Shown here piece by piece: positions 11,745 through 24,127 of a stretch of DNA of 64,000 nucleotides; within the stretch, counting starts at the first letter, position 1; each line of letters begins with the position of its first letter. Under the pieces are notes generated by a model that was not told where the DNA came from, ran no database searches, and saw only the letters and a program-made list of their open reading frames with translations. This DNA comes from Galeopsis tetrahit (taxonomy: Eukaryota; Streptophyta; Magnoliopsida; Lamiales; Lamiaceae), in the NCBI GenBank assembly GCA_963675135.1, contig OY776132.1, positions 3,410,001 through 3,474,000 on the forward strand. Direction: 5' to 3'. The translations under genes and the position numbers were made by a program.

Positions 11745-11965
11745 ATTGAATTACTGAGAGAATGAATGAGGAGAATTCCCATACACGGAACAGCAAAGAG
11801 AAGGCGATGGGCGCTCACTGTTGATTTTAAGCTTCCGATTTCTGGTAATTTTTTGTCATTCAACCGTTATTACTTTCGAAATTGGTTGTTAGTTTTCGAT
11901 TTTCATACATTGATGAAATTATTAATTGGATACTATTTTGCTAGATTTAATTAGCTATTCGACTG

Positions 11966-13708
11966 ATGGAAGTGGATGATTACGCCATGGATCGACTCAG
12001 TGAGTTACCTGACTCGCTGATTCATGTAATCCTTTCATTCTTGTCGATGAGAGATGTTGTTTCCACAACTATTCTCTCCAAACGTTGGAATAACCTCTGG
12101 GACACTGTTCCCTACCTTCGATTCCGTGAGGTAATACATGATCGCGCGATAGAGAAGAATCGAAACTTTATTAACCGTGCTCTATTAAGGTGGAATGGGA
12201 CCAACATTCTAAAATTCGAAATTTCTATCGACAATGTATTTGATTCGTCATTTGCTGCTGATGTGGATTTTTGGGTGCGTTTTGCTGTAAAATATAAATT
12301 AGAAGAGGTGAAATTATGTTTGAGTTACGTGGATAAGTTCAATATTCAAAATGCTTACTATGTTCCGCCGTGTCTGTACTCGTGTTCATCACTACGAAAA
12401 CTATCGTTCTCGGGTTTTAAACTTCTAACCCGTGGACCTCCTTCTTGGAATCAGCTAGAGAGTTTAAAGATCAGAAATTGTTATCACTTGAGTGAACGCA
12501 CGACAAATAGAATTATGTTGGGTAGTCCTCAATTGGAAGTCTTTGAGTTGAGCCTTATGGGAGATTGTGATAACTTGAGTATCACGTCTACAAGTTTAAA
12601 AGAGTTGGTTATCCGGAGGCATTTACTTTATTATATGAATAAATCATCACTGGATAGAGAGTTTAGAATTTGCTGTCCAAATCTTGAAATATTCGATTTT
12701 TGTGGATGTTTGTATGGTAAGTGTTTCTTTACAAATGTCTCATCTTTAATTGATGCCATTCTTCACTTCAATGTTGATTTTGTTGGTCGTGTCGATGATT
12801 TGGCTTTGAATGAGATGTTCGGAGAAGCCCTGAGGCAAGTCTTTTCAACACGTGTTGAAAAAGTTGAATTGTCAGTTAGCTGTGCTCGTTGGTGTCTTCA
12901 GGTTTGGATTCTCCTAAATATTAACATGCTTTTCGTTTTAATTAATATACAGAATTGTCATAGGTAGTACTAGCTAGTTGTTTGAAAGTTTACTTGATAT
13001 AGTTTTAATTTACATTAACACATTGTTGACCCCATTACTTATATTTCATATGTTTGCGATGTGCGTTCTGGTTTGCATGTCATGAGAAGTTTACAAGTCT
13101 GTTTTATTGCCCTTATTATGTTTACTAGGCAACAAACTCTTTACTTTTGTTTTAAAATCGTTGTGTTAGCTAGCAGTAGCAGATGCAAGGAACTATGAAT
13201 ATTCATTGGGGAATTACTGATTATATTATCATATTCATACCAGGTGGTTCATGCATCGCCGAAGAAATATTTGCTTTCACCAAGTGTCAAGTGTTTAACA
13301 ATTGGTGCTGGTGATATTCATGAATTCGGTGACATGATGGATTTGCTTGCGATTTTCCCTAATCAGAAAATGTTAGTCATTTATAACCTAGCTTTTACGA
13401 TGCCACTAGACTTAAATGCAGTGAAGGAGTATGAGGCAAATCTCTCTTCCAACTCATTTCTGCTGCAATTGAAGACAGTTGACATTACTTCAGATTGGTC
13501 CAATTTATCATCGATCATTTGGTTTTTAGAGTTTTTGTTGAAACACGCTATCAGGCTAGAAAAGTTGGTGCTCCGATTCAAAGATATCACATCATATCCA
13601 CAAACGTCGTTGTTTGAACTTTCAGAGAAACTGCTTAGCATGCCAAGATCCTCCTCAACTGCTAAGGTGATTTTCAAGAATGGTTACCAGACAAACTGTT
13701 TATTCTAA
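11966..13708 (+). CDS. F-box/LRR/FBD protein, tandem copy 2
   Basis: Paralogue of the gene at 8785 with the same predicted SCF adaptor role. Exons 11966-12901 and 13244-13708 join in frame (CLQ|VVHAS) and give 466 residues. The F-box begins near residue 9 (DRLSELPDSLIHVILSFL, LSKRWNNLWDTVPYLRF). LRR-like strands follow, with an FBD-type region in the second exon (LLQLKTVDITS, LLKHAIRLEKLVLRFKD). Copy 2 lacks a few N-terminal residues of copy 1 and has a longer C-terminal end (KNGYQTNCLF). Substitutions are spread through the LRR region while the F-box and exon borders are conserved, fitting a duplicated, still intact gene that has begun to diverge. The exon 1 frame stays open past the splice site, so intron retention would add about 21 residues and truncate the protein. 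Confidence 0.92.
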
Positions 13709-14713
13709 TATATTGCACGTTTTTAAGCATTTGGAATTGGCATATGTAATTATAACTACTTTTGCTATCTGAAATATTATGCTAATGTTGCTTAATTAGG
13801 ATATTGATTTCTCTATAGTTTTCATATTTCTTAAGCTGGTTGGTTTGATATGTTTGTAATTTCAAGAGCTTTTGATGAATTAAAGCCTAACATTTCAAGT
13901 AAATTCTCATGTTTGTAAAAACAAGATTCTATTTTGCACTCGAGTTTAAAAAAGTATCACATTTCATAAAAACTTATGTGTTAATTAAGTTATAAGATTT
14001 AAGATATTTCAAAATTAAGAAATGAGTTGACTCATATATGTAATGAAAAATGGCTCTGGATAGCTAGAATCGATTAAAAAAAAAAAAATTGATTTTACAG
14101 TATAATATTCTAATCAGGTATTTTCGATTTTTTACCAAATTCTGGATATTTAAAATCGTCTAGTGCCACCCTATATGTAAATCCAAACATAGTTACATTT
14201 GTAAACTTGTGAATACTACGTGGAGTTGATAATTTTGGCCGTCCCGATAAGAGAAAGTAATGAAATAACAAAAGAATAGATACCAAATAATTTCCCAAAA
14301 AACTTGTACAAGATCATTCCATAGTATGTGACTATAAAAAAAGTAACAGGAGTATTATTTTCCAACTAAAAAACCTCCATATAAATATCCTCACTTTTAC
14401 CTTTGCTATTTTACAATGCAGACAAAAAACCAGGAAATAAATGAATGATTTATGGGCCAAAACATGTACATTATTATACAAGCAATATTGGTGGGGTATA
14501 TAATCAAATGTACAATGATTTTCTTGATGAAACATCAGAGCTTGAAAAACAGCTGATGCCATTTAAAACAGCCAATGTTTTCTTCTTGGCTTTTGAGGCA
14601 ATGGAGCATCTGCACACAACAATAACAACAATTTGTTACTCAATCAGCAAAATCCATCTCTCTTTTCTCTAGCGTTTTATTATACGACGTATTTCAATGA
14701 CGACTAGCTCAAA
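13709..14713. other. convergent spacer, probable 3' UTRs
   Basis: The F-box gene 2 and the minus-strand OTU gene both end here. It holds AT-rich DNA and no recognised element. The small plus-strand open frame at 14445-14672 lies where the OTU 3' UTR should be and has no family features. Confidence 0.5.
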
Positions 14714-17700
14714 TTAAGCTTTATCAAAATAGGTGTACAAACCTTGCAGCTCGTAAAGTGAATTATAGTGCACCTCTGACCAAAAGCTTAGCCAAAGCTC
14801 TGCAACACAAAATCAGCTCAACTAGATAAATCCCACCATATTGAAATATTGAAAGATATAACGCTCCATCACTTGAACTAGATTCATATTTGGTGTATTT
14901 GGTTGTTGTGTAATTTTTTGTTACTTTTTTCCCCCTTCCAATAGAAGCAAAGTTGCAATAACCATGTATTTGTAGTAGTCTAAATTCCCAGGTTTTTTTC
15001 AATCAAAAAATTCAGCAACATGGTACATAACTAAAGCAACCACTAGACATTTCGTAAACTAACGTTTTTTATACCTCGAGATGGGGCCTGATGTTGTGGA
15101 ACAATTTCGATAAAACAAGTATCTCTGAATGATGTCAATAGACAGATCTTCGCTGCAAACTGCATAACAAAGATCATTAATATTAATGCTCTGCACTTCA
15201 TACATGAGATGTAGATCAACATTAGCTGCCAAAAAGTAGTGCACGGAGATTAGTTATCACTTATCAGTTGCTTTAGTAATTCACAACAGTCAACTGCCCC
15301 TTAATCCATCAAACCGTAAATTCCTCTAGAAAGAAAACCTAGCAGTCTCATCAATGAACTTTATAATTTTGATTCTTGAAACCTAGTAGTGATTCATAAC
15401 AACTGATGTCTAATCCTTCCAGCATCTTTAGAACTGAGACTGACTTGCATTAGAGATGTTAAAAGGGTCACGGCAGGCCCGTTTAAACCGAAAAACAAGG
15501 GTTAGGGCTAGCTTTTCCTAGCCTGTTTAAATTTGGGCCATTTTGGCCCGGACCATTTAGCCCAATGAATGTTGTAGTTCCTAAATAAGTAAGGGAAATG
15601 ATATCTAGCTCAATAATATAAGAAGAGCTCCTAAATAAGTAAAGAAAATAACTAGAATTGTCAAAGAGAACTCCCAAGATTATTAAACATTTAGGATGGA
15701 CTGCAGTTGTCTTAACACAAATTAGAAAAGGTCAGGTGAATATTTTGAGAAAATTATGAGAAAGATGAAAACTCCTGTATGTCACTAGTGTATCTACTTA
15801 TCAGTTATCACAGATAAGATTCATACTTCCTCTTTTGCCACTTATACTCAAGCAAACTGAAGCAGATTAAAAAATTATTTGCAGGTCATTTTAATTGGAT
15901 CATTTGAAGCAAGATTAATGTCGATAAAGGAAAATCACTAAATATCAGGCTGAAAATAATAAAAATTACTGGCATTTAAGAGAACTCTACTTTATCTGCT
16001 GCTGCTTGTAGTGTAACATGGTCCCCCCATTCACCTGACCTAAAATGCCATTAAACGGAGGCAAATTTCAGAAACACGTGATATAGTTAGTAATATGCTA
16101 GAATTGAAGTGAAAATAAGAGTAGCTACTTAGCCATTTTCTTGTAATAGTGTTTAAACTTCATGGGCACATAAGCTTCATAAAAAGAACGGTTATCTTTA
16201 AGCTGGAAAAGAAACATGAAACAATATGAGCACACCACTGGAGACTTCTAACAAATTCTTTTTTAGTTATAGTGAACTAATGCAAGTAAAAGAAATCGCT
16301 AAAAACTATAAAATCACTACAGAAATACAGTTGGAGTAAATTTTCTGCAAGCTTTTTGAACATTACAAAATCTTAGTAAACAAACTGCTAAAAAGAGGAT
16401 ATGGATTAGGAAAAGTAGCACCGTTTGCAAGGTAGTTAGAGGTCACAAAGGTACATATGCGAATGATGCTTGAACCCATTAACCTCGGGCTGTAGTTAAA
16501 TTTTATGGTGAGAAATCAAAGTTATTAATGAAATCACTGAAATGTTATCAGAAGTACAAGCGAAGCATGGAAGAAGAAAGTGGGAATGGGGTAAAATAAA
16601 AGCTAGTTGATGCTTCTATATGCCTCTTTTGTTTAATTGAAAGCAGTATTACAGTTACTAATACTAATCCATCAACAAATGGTAATTAAGGATGTTTTCC
16701 CCATAATAGTTCATTATGACTGGACCTTAGAGTGTCAGAATTATCAATTATGTAGCAGTCTTAGTACTCAATGTCTCATAGTTCATGATACTACAGCATC
16801 AGATTTTACTAGATGCCTCGTTAGAAACTGGTCAAAGAAAATGTGTCGTGACTCGTGAGGCAAAACATCACAATACGAGTTAACCAAAAATAAATAATCA
16901 GTTTTTAACAAAACATACATGAAAGCCAACTGAAGTGGCCTGAAATCCTACAATTGAAATATAGAAACATTGATTCTCTATTTAAATTTTAAAGCCACAA
17001 ATAAAATGTAACCATTGTTACAAACCTGTTTCACAACCTCTTTGCGCACGTGCTTGTGGTACTCAGGAGATCTATAAATCTGATCTGAAAGAGCGCGGAA
17101 CTAGAGGAAAAGGGAGTCAATATATAAATGACGGAAAATCTAATCTGGCTAAAGAGTTGCACAAACCTGACAATTTCCATCTCCAGAGACCTTCACTTCA
17201 TATAAACCATAAACATTTACCCTGAACATATAAATAAAATATTACCTTCTTCATTGAATATTAAAAGGTAAAATTATTTTCCAATAAATATTCATACTTT
17301 GAAACTTCATACGTGTGATTAGTGTATCCTCTTTTTTATAGATTCTAACCGAAATGATCTTAAGGACCAAGAGAAAGAAGAGAAGTGTCAATAATAATTG
17401 CGGATAAAACTTTACCATTCCAAATTCTATAATAAATCCCGTGACATTGCCAAAAGCCTTCATTTAAATAGAGGAAAAGGATGGTGAAGCATTCCAAATG
17501 TTGTATATTTAATATTTTCATAATTTCAAATACAAATATCTTCTCAACTCAAGCACACCCATATATAGGACTTCCTCATATACACTATGCACGTTACTTT
17601 ATCCTAAAGGAGAAAGACTACCACAACAGAGATCTTTTAATCTTTTCAGAATTAAAATATTAAAAATACTCAGTATGGATCATCAAATTTAACATGATAG

Positions 17701-19869
17701 ATAAATGAATGATTTTAGAGGACATCTTAACTGAAAAAGTAAAAAAAAAAATCATACTATTTCAAGTTTCAACTTTGATGATATCATGTAGTTACCTTTC
17801 CAAAGTTCATCCTATTCTCCTGATCGAGGTTTAGCATTTCCTTGTGATCTGCAATCTACAATCTACAGCCTACATGTATTTTCATTTATGTTCATGCTTA
17901 AATTTTGAAAGTTTATACTTTCAGCAGCTTGCTTTCCTCTCAGTAGCAAAAAAATGGACCAAGTTTTCTAAATAGTACCAGCCTAAAAGAGTGATAATTT
18001 CGATATACTCATTCAAATGGTTCTAATCATATACAAGCAATAAAGTTAACAGACACCAACTAGCTCAACCAGTCTTTTAGTAACAAGAGCTAATAGTTAC
18101 TGAAGTTTTATGAATCTTTTAACTCTTCTCGACTAATAAGTGCATGCACCCATTCAATTTGTGCAAGTCATCATACTATCAAAGACAATAAAGTTGATTG
18201 TATTCTGCTTCATTAATGAGATTTGACTCAATCATGCTCAAATACAAAAAACCTTTCAACACAGTCATCTCCCATATTTAGAAACAACGAAAGATAGTGC
18301 TTAAACAACTTAAATAATCCACTGATATAAGGTAATTCTTTTACACCTACAATGAATATACCTCTGAAGGAGACGTTGATAATCCAAACTTGAGTCACTT
18401 GTGGAAGGAAAGTGCAAGTTTATCCTTGGAACGTGCTGAAAATGCATGGAGCAGAGAAGTAAAACAAAAATGAACAGATTTATTTAGTCCAAAATAAAGG
18501 CCCCAAGCAATATAAAAAGAAGATACCAAAGATTAAATTTCTTACAGAAAAGAAGGAATAAGAAGAACGAATAAACCAAAACATAAAACCCCACATTCAG
18601 TTCTATGTGTCCAGACATTCAGGAAAATGGCTTGTGATACAAATATAAAGAAAGTTTGTAGCAGCTAAGAAAATATTGAATATCAATGATTTTGAGCATC
18701 TATTCACTAGGTTGTGTAAATCTATATACCAAATCATAGAAAAAGCCCAACATAGTTTATCCTCAATATAGGATACTGCTCCTTCCATGTAAGGTAATTT
18801 TTCCATGCACAACTATTAAGACGCAAACCTATATTTTGAACTAAGCTTATAAATATTACTCCGTACATAATATAGCCTGTGAACAATCGTAACATCTCTT
18901 AACCTTGAATAGAGAGGCCTTTTAGTTGGAAAAAGACAAACAATGATCAAATGATACAACCAATGACACAAGGTTTTGTTGGGGAAGGTCTTATAATACA
19001 ACAAGAAAAAAACTATAGAAACACTACTTCCAGAAAGAAGGTTCTAATCACATTGTACTGCAGTAGTGCAGTTGATATAAATGGGTTGATGTAGAATAAT
19101 AGCAATATATTTTCAGATAAAGGTCCTCGACACTGCAGCTAGATAACATATTAACAGAATCTTAGACCTACTGGAATCTGCTGACTCATGCTTTTTATCC
19201 ATCTGAGTCGGGAAACTAAATATCAGTAAATTACTACCCAGACTGCTATTTAAGCACGTGGAACTAACAACGGCCTGCTTCATCAAGATGCATACATCAA
19301 GACATGTGGTTTTTACCTCTTAAAATAAAATCCTAGTTAGATACTAAAAAATGCCCTCATTTTCTCTCTATTAAATACGCAAGTGATTAAAAAAATCTGA
19401 AAATTGAACCTGCATTCAGAGTAAAACATACAACCATCATCTCAACCTTAAAGGCTGTATGTATCAGTTAACATTACAAAATACTTTTTTTTCTTTCTTT
19501 CTGGAAAGATAGGAGCAAGTGAGTCCAAATATAGTTTGATCCTGCACTCTAGGCATGAGACAGTAACTCTCTTTTTCTGAACAATGTATTGACCCTAATA
19601 AATTACAATAAAAAGAGTAAACTAACACCATGACATTGATATAGGATTTCATTAACCATTTTAAACGTTTTTAAGACATCTCATTCATGATCAAAGCTTC
19701 TTACAGGAACAGGTGCAAGATTGGCTAGCCGTCGACCGACTGCACCATCTAATTTAGCATATTCTTCAGAGAGTACAAGGGCAATCATCTTATCATCCTC
19801 CACATCTTTCTGACTGCTCATAGAAGTAGAACTCGAAGAACCATCATTTAAGGTGGCTTCATTTCTCAT
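14714..19869 (-). CDS. OTU-domain deubiquitinase
   Basis: Cysteine protease that removes ubiquitin; plant OTU subgroup with the OTU domain preceded by a short acidic leader (OTU9/10/11/12-like). Nine coding exons: 19705-19869, 18362-18435, 17167-17221, 17026-17100, 16129-16202, 15991-16039, 15075-15159 and 14714-14799, with all phases closing to 220 residues (the list has eight coding blocks; a further non-coding leader exon lies near 20945-21060). Catalytic residues are visible: Asp94 and Cys97 in GDGNCQ, His203 and Asn205 in WSEVHYNS. Other signatures are HVPRIN, FRALSDQIYRSPEYHKHVRK, YVPMKFKHYYKKM, GEWGDHVTLQAAADKFAAK and LLTSFRDTCFIEIVPQ. The ATG at 19869 is preceded by an in-frame TGA. 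The 5' UTR intron is about 1 kb and contains poly-T tracts and a degenerate element. No disabling change is seen. Confidence 0.93.
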
Positions 19870-20256
19870 TGAATAGAACAGTAAGTTCCTTTCCTGAAGT
19901 CAAATGACACTGCAAGAACAAAGCGAATGGAAACTTAACATTGATTAACATGTCTAGTCTATGTCAATAGCTGTAAGCATCAAGTACTACCATCTCCTGC
20001 CTAGAAGAAACTCCTTTCTTTCCCTCCAAGAATATGTCTCCAAAAAAATAAAATAAATCTAACCCATAAGAAGGTGGAGGAGGGGTATGTTTGCTTAGTT
20101 TACAGGTGCCAATGGGAGGGGGGAAGCAACCCGAAGCTTTCAAGAATGTCATAGCTAAAATAAAATTGTTTCTGTGTTCGCAAAAAATCTATCAACTTAT
20201 AATTTTTTATTTTACTTTTCAGAATCAATTTAGAGATTGTATCTCTTTTATCAGAT

Positions 20257-20570
20257 TAAGAGCTTGTTTTCAAACTCTAAAAAACACCTCAGATTCACTT
20301 TTTCAAGACAGGTAGACCGACCTTTTATTTAATTAAAAAAAAAAAAGTGATTCTGGGTTTGGTATCTAACTTGCAAACACCCCTACATGTCAAAAGCTAT
20401 AATCTAAAAGCTGGAAATGGGGTGCTTTTGGCACATTTTGAGCTTTCTTACAATAATATAAACTTTTTTTTTTGCAAGACACTATCAACTTTTACAAAAT
20501 CACATATTTGAAACAATTCTTCAAACGTGCTTTTTTTTTTTTTTTTTTGCAAACACCCCCTTAATTATGA
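20257..20570. mobile_element. degenerate hAT-like insertion in leader intron
   Basis: Sequence with AAGAGCTTGTTTTCAAA at one side and TTTGCAAACACCCCCTTAA at the other, with poly-T and GCAAACACCCC repeats inside, resembles the small element in the F-box spacer. Target duplication is not convincing. Confidence 0.3.
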
Positions 20571-20944
20571 TCTCTAAGCCCTAAACCCTTCAGTTCCATA
20601 AGCAATTAACATAACTGCATTTTCATGTTCAAAGTCTAAAACCGTATAACTCATACATTCACCACTGCAAAAGCTTCAATTGCTACCCTGTTTTAAATTT
20701 TTTAGTAAACGGTATACTAAAGACTAATGGAATAAATTCGATGGATGGTGACATGATGCTAATCAATCAATCAACCACGCAGCAAAATCGAGCGAATAAA
20801 CGATTTAAAAGCGGATTCCAAACAGAAAAAGAGGCGATAAACGCAATTACAAACTACGAACAATCCTCTATCCTGATCATGCATCAAACAAATTCGATAA
20901 TCTGATGCAAATGCAGAATTGAGTAAATACTTGATGATTTTACC

Positions 20945-21060
20945 TCGGAATCAATCGGCGAAGATGAAGATGACGATGGATTGAAGGATCAAAATAGCGG
21001 ATTTTCGATTTTGAGATCTTTCCGCTATCACGTCGCTTTCACTCGATTTCTCAACTGTAA
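20945..21060 (-). promoter_or_regulatory. probable 5' UTR exon of the OTU gene
   Basis: A GC-richer patch with a good minus-strand donor (CCGAG|GTAAAATC near 20944) lies about 1 kb upstream of the ATG. The transcription start is inferred only; no TATA box was chosen. Confidence 0.5.
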
Positions 21061-21256
21061 AAATCTACACGGGAAAAGGAGAGGCGCTTTAACTATTCTA
21101 ATTTGGTGCGGTTTGGTAATCCGCAGGTCCTATTGAATGTGCACACCTTGGCCATGTTATTAGTTAAGTCAACCCTAGTGCGTGTCGGGATTCGATTCCT
21201 CGATTTCACTTTAGTATTTCGTTTATTGAATCGTTAATATGTGTCGATTTCTTTTA

Positions 21257-21518
21257 ATCATTCACGTGTTATACATTCTAAGTTTGAAAACACGTGAAAT
21301 GAAACAAGTGTTGACTTTTTTTTTTATCATTCACGTGTCATATGTTCTCATATGTTTTCAAGCTGATTGATGAGATGAAGATCTTTTTCAATGATTCACG
21401 TATCATACATTCTAAATATGGAAACACAAAAAATGACACAAGTGGTTGACTTTTTTCTATTATTCATGCGTCATACATTCTTATATGCTTGCTTTCAAGC
21501 CGATTGAGGAGATGAAGA
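21257..21518. repeat. 134-bp tandem repeat with G-boxes, upstream of OTU gene
   Basis: Two diverged units (21257-21390 and 21391-21518). Unit 1 has three CACGTG hexamers (21263, 21291, 21332) and a TTGAC core; in unit 2 the CACGTG sites are changed (CACGTA, CATGCG). CACGTG is the G-box bound by bZIP and bHLH factors. The repeat lies 200-460 bp upstream of the inferred leader exon. Confidence 0.7.
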
Positions 21519-21699
21519 TTAAAATTTGAACATGAATTTTGACAAATACTCAAAGTATAGGAAATGATTCGATCAACAATGGGCTAATGGATACTAGATC
21601 TCATTTCTTTAACTTTGTATTGGTTGGGGTACCCTGTAAATAAGATTTTTTCTTTTTACCAATAAAAAGAAATTAGTAATTCATCCACACAATTTCATT

Positions 21700-22046
21700 A
21701 TATCATAAAATGGTTAGACTTGCAAAATACCCTCTCCTCTAATTCAATGGACAATTTACTCCACCTTAGTAAATTGCTCAAAGGAAAGGAGTGGAGAGTG
21801 GTACTTTCGAGCCTTTGAGAATGTGTGGTGTGGATCTCATGGAAAGGGAGAAATGCAAAGATTTTTAGAAACGAAGAGGTAGCTAGAAACAAGGTAAATG
21901 AGGAAATCATATCAAGAACGTGGAACAGGATCACTACAGAGGAGGCTAAATTTAGGAGGTTCGAGTTCAAGAAGTGGAGAACAAATCCTACACAGCTACT
22001 TGGAGGACGAGGACTGGTCGCTGCACCTACCCTTGCTACTAATTAA
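21700..22046 (+). mobile_element. LINE-like reverse transcriptase 3' remnant
   Basis: The frame VVWISWKGRNAKIFRNEEV, running to 22046, fits the C-terminal zinc-binding tail of plant LINE or RVT-zf proteins (W..W..RN..IF.N). A stop lies just upstream in the same frame (SSL*ECVVW). Only the last about 75 residues remain; this is a dead fragment. Confidence 0.6.
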
Positions 22047-22361
22047 CTGATGTTATTCTAACATATGTTGTATTTATAAGGTTTAAGTGGTCTCTTTCAT
22101 ACCCCTTGAATTTCAATTGTACCTTCATTCCATATATATTATACTCCGACCAGTCCAAAAAAAAATTATTCTCATTTTTTCTTATTTTTAAAAACAATAC
22201 TATTTACATTATTCTATTTTCATTCTTCAACTATCATTTATTTATTCAAATAATTAAATTATCATTTACTTTATTTATAAGTGAACTCATAATATACTTT
22301 AATCGATATTCAATAAAATTTGTGTTAATAAAAATGAGAAAAATGAATTTGAACAAAAATA

Positions 22362-22654
22362 CTCCCTCCGTTCAATTTCATTATTCTCACTTTCATTTTT
22401 TTAGTTGTCCAATTTTATTATACTCATATTCTTTTTGGAAACAATACTATTCATACTACTTTATTTTCACCCTTCTACCATCACTTATTTACCCACTTTG
22501 TCATTCACTTTATTTATAAACAATTATTTATTTATAAATGGACTTCACAATATCTCATTATACCCTCAACTTATATATTTTATGAATAAATTAATCAATA
22601 TTCATTAAAATTCGTGCGCGAAGAAGTGGACATAATAAAATTGGACGGAGAGAG
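22362..22654. mobile_element. Stowaway-type MITE (293 bp)
   Basis: CTCCCTCCGTTCAATTT...AAATTGGACGGAGAGAG between TA dinucleotides. A more decayed relative (TACTCCGACCAGTCC start) occupies 22141-22350 directly beside it. The open frames here are artefacts of low complexity. Confidence 0.87.
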
Positions 22655-23190
22655 TATTAATTTTCCCAACATCTAATTTAGAGAGGTTAAAATGGCTGAC
22701 CCTAACTATAAAGGGTTGTAGACTAAATTGAGTAGGGTGTTGTCGTTTATTTGTAGTAGTTCCATAATTGTACTAGCCCTATTTTTAGCGTGTCAGCAGA
22801 CTAAACATGCTAGAATTTTTTCTGAAAAAAGGACTAAACATGCTACAGGCAGAAATTAGTAGGCTATATATATTTTCACTCATTCCACAAACATATTTAC
22901 ATTTAATTTTATATATAAAAATTAATAAATGTGGCCAAGTTTAATTAATATATTAATTTTATTTTTAATATTTCATAAATTTGGTATAAATTTCAAAACA
23001 TCTGAGTCTTAAGAGTAATTATAGAATAAGTTTAATCTGGAAAAAAATTGTCAATACACCATTTAATGATTTAATACTTAAATAAAAAAAGAAAAACGTG
23101 ACTAGTTTTGTAAAACGGTGGAAGTACAGAGTATTTAATTGTTGAATTCTGCTTTGGGCCGCTTAGTGTATGTTTAACTTTAATTTGTTT

Positions 23191-23231
23191 ACTAGTGCAA
23201 AATTCGCATATTACGCGAGATAGTAAACAAA

Positions 23232-23256
<25 letters not shown>
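23191..23256 (-). mobile_element. Helitron-like 3' terminus plus (AT)n
   Basis: On the minus strand a weak TCGC/GCGA hairpin is followed by TTTTGCACTAGT, ending at about 23191. An (AT)n microsatellite (about 23234-23256) adjoins it. The matching 5' end was not identified. Confidence 0.45.
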
Positions 23257-23262
<6 letters not shown>

Positions 23263-24127
23263 TTATTCACTTTAAAGAGTATTTTATAAGTTTAATGTAC
23301 ATTTTTTATTTCTTATTCACCATTACACTTAAATTTAAATTGTAAGTTAGATAAAAAAATTAAAATTAAATGAGTTAACTGCATGAAAAAACTATTAAAA
23401 AATGTGAATCAGGAAAAAAAAACGGTAGGAAGAGAGAGAGAAAGAAAAGAAATTTAAAATTAAAATGAATTAACTGCAAAAAAAAAATAGTTACACAAAA
23501 TAAAATAGAAAAATAAAAAATTCTATAAAATCTACCCTTATATACTATTTCAAAATCCTTAGCTCCTTATATACTATTTCTGAATTCTTAGCTATTACGT
23601 GGCATCTCACTTTTCTCATATTCTAATTTTCTAATTTTCTCACAATTTACAATTACTAGTGCACGACCCGCGTACTACGCGGGAATAATTATTTTCTTCA
23701 TGTACATACAATGCAGAGGCACACATGATTGAAATAGGTACAATTGATTGTAAAAAGAGAAAAAATCTAAGAAATAAAATGAGTTGCAAATTTCATAAAT
23801 TAGAAATAGCAATTAATGATATGATCGAGTATTGAGGGTTGGATTGACATAACATAAGAGGTTTAAAAAATACTAAATAAAAAAATGTAGAACTTTACAA
23901 AAACATGTAGAAATCATGAGTAAACAAAATGAATTTATAAACCGTCACCATCTCATCATTTTTAGAGTTGTATACTGAGTTGAAATAAAAAGATGGATTC
24001 AAACGTCTTGTTTACCCACACAAGTATTTCAGAGTCAATTTGGGCGATTCATTTTTAACAAAAAAAAACTATATTTTAATATTCTCTTAAAATTTCCATG
24101 TCAATTTAAAATGAATAATAAATCAAA

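Noticed and set aside
14445..14672. 75-residue plus-strand open frame
   Set aside because: Lies in the expected 3' UTR of the OTU gene, with no family signature.
21120..21210. Additional SINE at GGGATTCGATTCCTCG
   Set aside because: A B-box-like motif is present, but no convincing A-box, tail or target duplication was found.
22106..22608. Two overlapping Phe/Ile/Tyr-rich frames
   Set aside because: They fall inside Stowaway MITE sequence and reflect T-rich DNA.
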